From assembly GCA_947168885.1 (NCBI GenBank), contig CAMVNQ010000014.1, positions 1 through 64,000 of the forward strand: DNA of 64,000 nucleotides. Direction: 5' to 3'. Each line of letters starts with the position of its first letter. Positions within the stretch are counted from its first letter, which is position 1. The stretch comes from an uncultured Clostridia bacterium. Its GTDB lineage: Bacteria > Bacillota > Clostridia > Oscillospirales > Ruminococcaceae. The translations under genes and the position numbers were made by a program. Positions 60,440 to 64,000 of this stretch are shown one piece after another. Below the pieces are notes generated by a model. It did not search any database, was not told the DNA's origin, and was given only the letters and a program-made list of their open reading frames with translations.

Positions 60440-62209
60440 ATGAAAAACGGTTTGATATTCACTAACGAAAACTGTATAGGATGCAACAGATGTGTTCGTA
60501 TCTGCTGTTCTTTCGGCGCTACAATATCCCATAACCGCCCTGATCACAGTTCTATACGAATTAATCCGGAACGATGCATCAACTGCGGAGCGTGCATCGA
60601 TGTATGCGGTCATTCTGCAAGAGAATATCATGATGATACCGAAACTTTTTTCGCAGACCTGAAAAAAGGAGAGCACATTTCTCTGCTCATAGCTCCGTCA
60701 TTTGAAGCGAAATATCCGGACGAATACCGAAAAGTCCTCGGTGCACTCAAAGCACTCGGCGTGAAGCGTATGCTTCCCGTGTCTCTCGGTGCTGATATAT
60801 GCACCTGGGGATACCTGAAACTGATAAACGAAAAGGGATATAAAGGAATGCTCTCAACGACGTGTCCCGTTGTTGTCTCATTTGTTGAGCACTGGAAGCC
60901 GTATCTTATCCCGCTTCTGATGCCAATAAAGAGCCCGATGATGTGCGCGGCCCGTTATTTCCGCGACAAACTCGGCATCACCGATAAATTTGCGTTTATA
61001 GGTCCGTGTATAGCTAAACGCATGGAAACAGATAAATATCCGGAGCTTGTTCAGTATAACATTACATTTCCGAAGCTAATCGAATATATAAACAAGAACG
61101 ATCTCGGAGATGAGGAGAGCTTTGAGGGTCTTGATGCGGGTCTTGGCACATTCTATCCTGCCCCCGGCGGTCTCAGCGATAATATAAAATGGTTTCTCGG
61201 TGATGATACGCCGGTTCGTGTTGTTTCGGGGAAAACATACCTGTATGAACGTTTCCTCACGAGCTGGAAAAAACTGCTCGAGGAAAATAAGCCTTTTGTA
61301 CTGTATGACGCGCTGAACTGCCGTGAAGGCTGTCTTGAAGGCACCGCCAAGGTATATACCGAAGACCGGGAATTCAAGGGAATTTCCAATATAAACGATA
61401 TCAGGACAAAAAGCAAGAAGTTTTCTCACGATTCACCGTGGTCTCCGGAGCTTTCTCCCGCACAGCGCCTCGAAAATCTGAACAGACAGTTCGGCGATCT
61501 TGATCTGAACGACTATATGACAGAGTTTGAAGACAAAAGCCAGACCTGCAGGATTTCCTATCCGACAGATGAAGAAGCCGAAGCAATATACCGCTCTATG
61601 CATAAGGACGATGAAAGCTCAAGAAATATCAACTGTTCTGCCTGCGGTTATGAGACATGCCGTGAAATGATGATCGCGATACATAACGGCTTCAACACCC
61701 GCCACAACTGTGTTTACAGCGAAAAAGAGGAAAGCATCTATCTCGCAAAGATGTCATTCAGCGACCAGCTCACCGGCGTTATGAACAGAAACGCCTATGA
61801 GAGAAAGCTTAACACTATGTTCGGGCGCGGCGGTTCGGTCGGTCTTATAGTTGCCGATGTCAACGGATTAAAATACGCTAACGATAATGAGGGTCACGGA
61901 GCCGGAGACCGTCTTATCATAGAAACTGCACATGCACTTGCGAACGAGTTCGGTGTGGAGCGGGTATTCCGTTCCGGCGGCGACGAGTTTCTTGTCGTTT
62001 TGCAGGATTTCACTGAGCAGGAACTTGAAAATGATATAGTTCTTGTAAAGGAATATCTTTCAAGTGTTAAAGTAAGCACCTCGTTCGGTCTTGCCTTCTC
62101 GGAACATTTCAACGGCGATATGAGTGCGCTCCAGGAGATCGCCGACAAGAAAATGTATGAGGATAAAGAGCGTTACTATAAAATGACCGGAAAGGTCCGC
62201 AGAATCTGA
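60440..62209 (+). CDS. Sensory [FeFe]-hydrogenase homologue fused to a GGDEF diguanylate cyclase
   Basis: 589 residues from 60440 (AGGAG 9 bases upstream). Two 4Fe-4S motifs lead (CIGCNRCVRIC at 12-22, CINCGACIDVC at 46-56). An H-cluster-like domain follows with TTCP (C142), GPCIAKRMETD (C190) and LNCREGCLEGT (C294, C298), in the order of the L1, L2 and L3 motifs of [FeFe]-hydrogenases, but altered as in sensory (HydS-like) members. A further cluster motif, CSACGYETC with C424, precedes the GGDEF domain (RSGGDEFLVV, active-site 513-517). It likely couples hydrogen or redox state to cyclic di-GMP synthesis. No PAS domain is seen. Confidence 0.9.
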   Translation: MKNGLIFTNENCIGCNRCVRICCSFGATISHNRPDHSSIRINPERCINCGACIDVCGHSAREYHDDTETFFADLKKGEHISLLIAPSFEAKYPDEYRKVLGALKALGVKRMLPVSLGADICTWGYLKLINEKGYKGMLSTTCPVVVSFVEHWKPYLIPLLMPIKSPMMCAARYFRDKLGITDKFAFIGPCIAKRMETDKYPELVQYNITFPKLIEYINKNDLGDEESFEGLDAGLGTFYPAPGGLSDNIKWFLGDDTPVRVVSGKTYLYERFLTSWKKLLEENKPFVLYDALNCREGCLEGTAKVYTEDREFKGISNINDIRTKSKKFSHDSPWSPELSPAQRLENLNRQFGDLDLNDYMTEFEDKSQTCRISYPTDEEAEAIYRSMHKDDESSRNINCSACGYETCREMMIAIHNGFNTRHNCVYSEKEESIYLAKMSFSDQLTGVMNRNAYERKLNTMFGRGGSVGLIVADVNGLKYANDNEGHGAGDRLIIETAHALANEFGVERVFRSGGDEFLVVLQDFTEQELENDIVLVKEYLSSVKVSTSFGLAFSEHFNGDMSALQEIADKKMYEDKERYYKMTGKVRRI

Positions 62210-62315
62210 CGATCGTATAACAAGCCCCGTTCCTTTATTTCCCGCGATTATCGTAGATGTTTTCTTCAGGTTCATAGTATTAGTTTCAATTATAAAGATA
62301 TATTGCTATTTTCAA

Positions 62316-62350
62316 AACAGGTTCGGAACAATCGCTCCGAACCTTTTGTT
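62316..62350 (+). terminator. Terminator of the hydrogenase-GGDEF gene
   Basis: GGTTCGGA and TCCGAACC pair around an 8-base loop, followed by TTTTGTT, about 110 bases after the stop codon. Confidence 0.8.
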
Positions 62351-62442
62351 ATGTACTCTGACCGCCATTATAAAGAAATACAGGCGACAGGCTCCGACAT
62401 TCTGAAATGGTATTGCTCATATTCCTTCATAGATCTGCTCAA

Positions 62443-63000
62443 TTAAAACGCATATACATTTCCCCTGAAATTACCGATAGTTTCCGGATCGAAATCCGTT
62501 TTATTATAGATCCCATGAATAGTGGCATCTATATATTCGCGTTCTGTCTGAGCTTCCATAGGAAGAGGTATTTCATCTCCATAGGTCATTCGTATATTCT
62601 CAAACTGAAAATACACTTCATTGTATTTTCTGAAAAATTCCGCATTTGTCTCTTTATTACAAAAATTGTCATATCCAAAATCATTATGAAATCCTATAAA
62701 GAAATCAACGATCGAATTATCGTCGGTCATATTGCCGATGAATTTAAGATCACCGTTCACTCCCGGCCCGCCTTCATAATAATTGTCCAATTTGACCTGT
62801 TTATCCGCAGCACATGATCTGTTGTATTCCTCGATATATTTTTCGACCTTGATTTGCAGTTCTGATTTTGGTGTAAAAATATAAAACATGGACAATTGAA
62901 TAATCGGATATAAAACCCATATAGCGGTCGCACCAACTATTATTATGATGAGTATGATTATATTTTTTCGGATTGCTTTTTTATCTTTCATATTCCTCAC
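62443..63000 (-). CDS. Uncharacterised membrane-anchored protein
   Basis: 185 residues. A basic start and one membrane segment (about 14-37, NIIILIIIIVGATAIWVLYP) precede an external acidic domain of about 145 residues (KYIEEYNRSCAADKQVKLD, ADFFIGFHN-type aromatic patches). No family recognised. Its only near neighbours are the hydrogenase-GGDEF gene (convergent) and the cotJ operon, from which it is separated by a terminator. Confidence 0.72.
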   Translation of the reverse strand: MRNMKDKKAIRKNIIILIIIIVGATAIWVLYPIIQLSMFYIFTPKSELQIKVEKYIEEYNRSCAADKQVKLDNYYEGGPGVNGDLKFIGNMTDDNSIVDFFIGFHNDFGYDNFCNKETNAEFFRKYNEVYFQFENIRMTYGDEIPLPMEAQTEREYIDATIHGIYNKTDFDPETIGNFRGNVYAF

Positions 63001-63082
63001 CGCCTTAATGCCATTTTACCACATACTGACATTAAAAGCAATTACAAACCGTTTACAATGTGGTTACAAAGCGATTACAAAA

Positions 63083-63113
63083 ACAAGCGCATCATTATCG
63101 CCGATGCGCTTGT
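63083..63113 (-). terminator. Terminator of the cotJ operon
   Basis: ACAAGCGCATC and GATGCGCTTGT form a perfect 11-bp stem; on the minus strand it is followed by TTTTTG. It lies 17 bases past the cotJC stop codon. Confidence 0.85.
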
Positions 63114-63129
63114 TTAATTTCTCATAAAG

Positions 63130-63687
63130 TCACTTTATCTTGCTCTGAAGCCTGTCGAGAAGCTCACCGAAACGCTGGAAATGCACTATCTCGCGTTCAC
63201 GCAGATAGCGTATGATGTTCGTCACATCGGGGTCGTCAGATATGCGCAGTATGTTGTCGTACGTCGCACGGGCTTTCTGCTCTGCCGCCATATCCTCCAT
63301 AATATCCGCTATCGGGTCCGCCTTGCTCTGAAGATATGCAGCACTGAACGGAACACCCGATGCACTTGCGGGATAGACTCCGTTCGCATGGTCGATGTAG
63401 TAATCCCCGACTCCGTATTTATCAAAGCTTTTCGCACCCTCGCCCTTTGTGAGCTGTGTAACTATGCTTCCGATCATCTCAAGATGTCCGAGCTCTTCGG
63501 TACCTATATCGGTAAGAAGTGCGATCCCGCATTTTTCGGTCTGCGCAAAACGCTGCGAGAGGTAGCGAAGAGATGCTCCGAGTTCTCCGTCGGGTCCACC
63601 GTACTGGCTCAGTATATAACTCGCGAGACGCGGGTTTTTGTTATTGATCTTTACGGGTATCTGCGTCATTTTTGTGAATATAAACAT
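63130..63687 (-). CDS. cotJC: Spore coat protein CotJC (manganese-catalase fold)
   Basis: 185 residues, full length for CotJC. A ferritin-like fold is indicated by GELGASLRYLSQRF, DIGTEELGHLEMIGSI (metal-binding Glu and His), AEQKARATYDNIL and REREIVHFQRFGELL. CotJC is a coat protein of sporulating Firmicutes and related to manganese catalases; homologues also occur in gut Clostridia not known to sporulate. GGAGGCGGC precedes the start. CotJB is encoded 12 bases upstream. Confidence 0.93.
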   Translation of the reverse strand: MFIFTKMTQIPVKINNKNPRLASYILSQYGGPDGELGASLRYLSQRFAQTEKCGIALLTDIGTEELGHLEMIGSIVTQLTKGEGAKSFDKYGVGDYYIDHANGVYPASASGVPFSAAYLQSKADPIADIMEDMAAEQKARATYDNILRISDDPDVTNIIRYLREREIVHFQRFGELLDRLQSKIK

Positions 63688-63699
63688 AGTGCCGCCTCC

Positions 63700-63966
63700 T
63701 TATGCCATTTTCTGCGACGGCCAGACGCCGACGAGCCATTCCCAGTTATCGCCGCAGTCCGCCGAAGCTGCAACAAGAGGATAACAGCGCTTCCCGAACG
63801 CGTCGAAGCAGGCTTTCGCATTTTCGCTTGCTTCCTCAAACATACGGAGAGCTTTCGTATCATCGGGGTGCGTATCGAGGTAGAGATTGAGGTCAGTCAG
63901 ATAGAAGAGAGCCTCGCTTACTTTCTTCATGAGCTGTGACTGAGTCATATTCATATTACCTGCCAT
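63700..63966 (-). CDS. cotJB: Spore coat protein CotJB
   Basis: 88 residues from the start at 63966, chosen because the AGGGGG site lies just upstream and because the longer frame overlaps the previous gene. LMKKVSEALFYLTDLNLYLDTHPDD and a tail with WEWLVGVWP are typical of CotJB. It forms the usual pair with CotJC. Confidence 0.88.
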   Translation of the reverse strand: MAGNMNMTQSQLMKKVSEALFYLTDLNLYLDTHPDDTKALRMFEEASENAKACFDAFGKRCYPLVAASADCGDNWEWLVGVWPSQKMA

Positions 63967-64000
63967 CGTAAAGCCCCCTCTCATATTCGCCGAGACCAAG
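63956..64000 (-). CDS. 3' end of the gene upstream of cotJB (CotJA position), cut by the window edge
   Basis: Fourteen codons (LGLGEYERGLYDGR, stop) read in a different frame and overlap the cotJB start by 11 bases. In many genomes CotJA occupies this place. The fragment is too short to prove it. Confidence 0.4.
   Translation of the reverse strand, partial: LGLGEYERGLYDGR

Overview
The window looks like chromosomal DNA of a gut-type Clostridia, most likely a Ruminococcus-like member of the Oscillospiraceae. Reasons: moderate G+C; strong AGGAGG ribosome sites; CotJB/CotJC spore-coat genes at the right edge; a GGGtGRT/NifU-like pair; BceRS-BceAB; a sensory [FeFe]-hydrogenase homologue; Nif11-type precursor peptides; and many small conjugative-element remnants. 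The assignment is inference from gene content only.

Layout. 1-2015: debris of an integrative conjugative element (CHC2 zinc-finger protein, an SSB-like chimera, a small element protein). 2339-5628: an AAA ATPase and the GGGtGRT/NifU-like operon, followed by a 157-bp miniature inverted-repeat element (MITE). 6352-19309: the main system, a colinear natural-product operon with a REC-XRE regulator, a radical SAM/SPASM maturase, seven tandem Nif11-leader precursors (the first with a nonsense codon), a short HlyD-like protein, a C39-peptidase ABC exporter, a second ABC exporter, and a STAS / SpoIIE-phosphatase / anti-sigma-kinase partner-switching module. 19494-32298: ordinary chromosomal genes on the minus strand (second SpoIIE phosphatase, hydrolase, WYL regulator, YhhN, a five-gene operon, BceAB and BceRS). 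32778-39271: two paralogous large secreted proteins, the second with a frameshift in a G run. 39510-42546: phosphoesterase, small proteins and a DUF4143 ATPase. 42940-45242: a RelB/ParE toxin-antitoxin pair beside an AT-rich two-gene island of unknown function. 45243-48654: degenerate DNA with a truncated M23 peptidase gene. 48655-57525: STAS-fused enzymes, a lipoprotein prephenate dehydratase homologue, and a run of broken or chimeric genes (PAP2, amino-acid ABC permease split by MITE copy 2, kinase fragment, serine hydrolase/histidine kinase chimera, VapC fragment) with budA and a PreA-like gene among them. 57570-64000: VbhA/Fic module, cotJC fragment, 2-hydroxycarboxylate transporter, hydrogenase-GGDEF fusion, and the cotJ operon.

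How it fits together. In the main cluster the regulator probably senses an unknown input, the radical SAM enzyme acts on the Nif11-leader proteins, the C39 transporter cuts after the double glycine and exports the C-terminal parts, and the SpoIIE/STAS/kinase set may switch activity. The exported parts share an invariant C-x(12-14)-C-x7-H-x(15-24)-C-x2-C signature that looks more like a small metal-binding fold than a classic lanthipeptide core; this is the best candidate for an undescribed system here. The two MITE copies have matching 4-bp target duplications, and removing copy 2 with one duplication restores an ABC-permease reading frame, which supports recent mobility.
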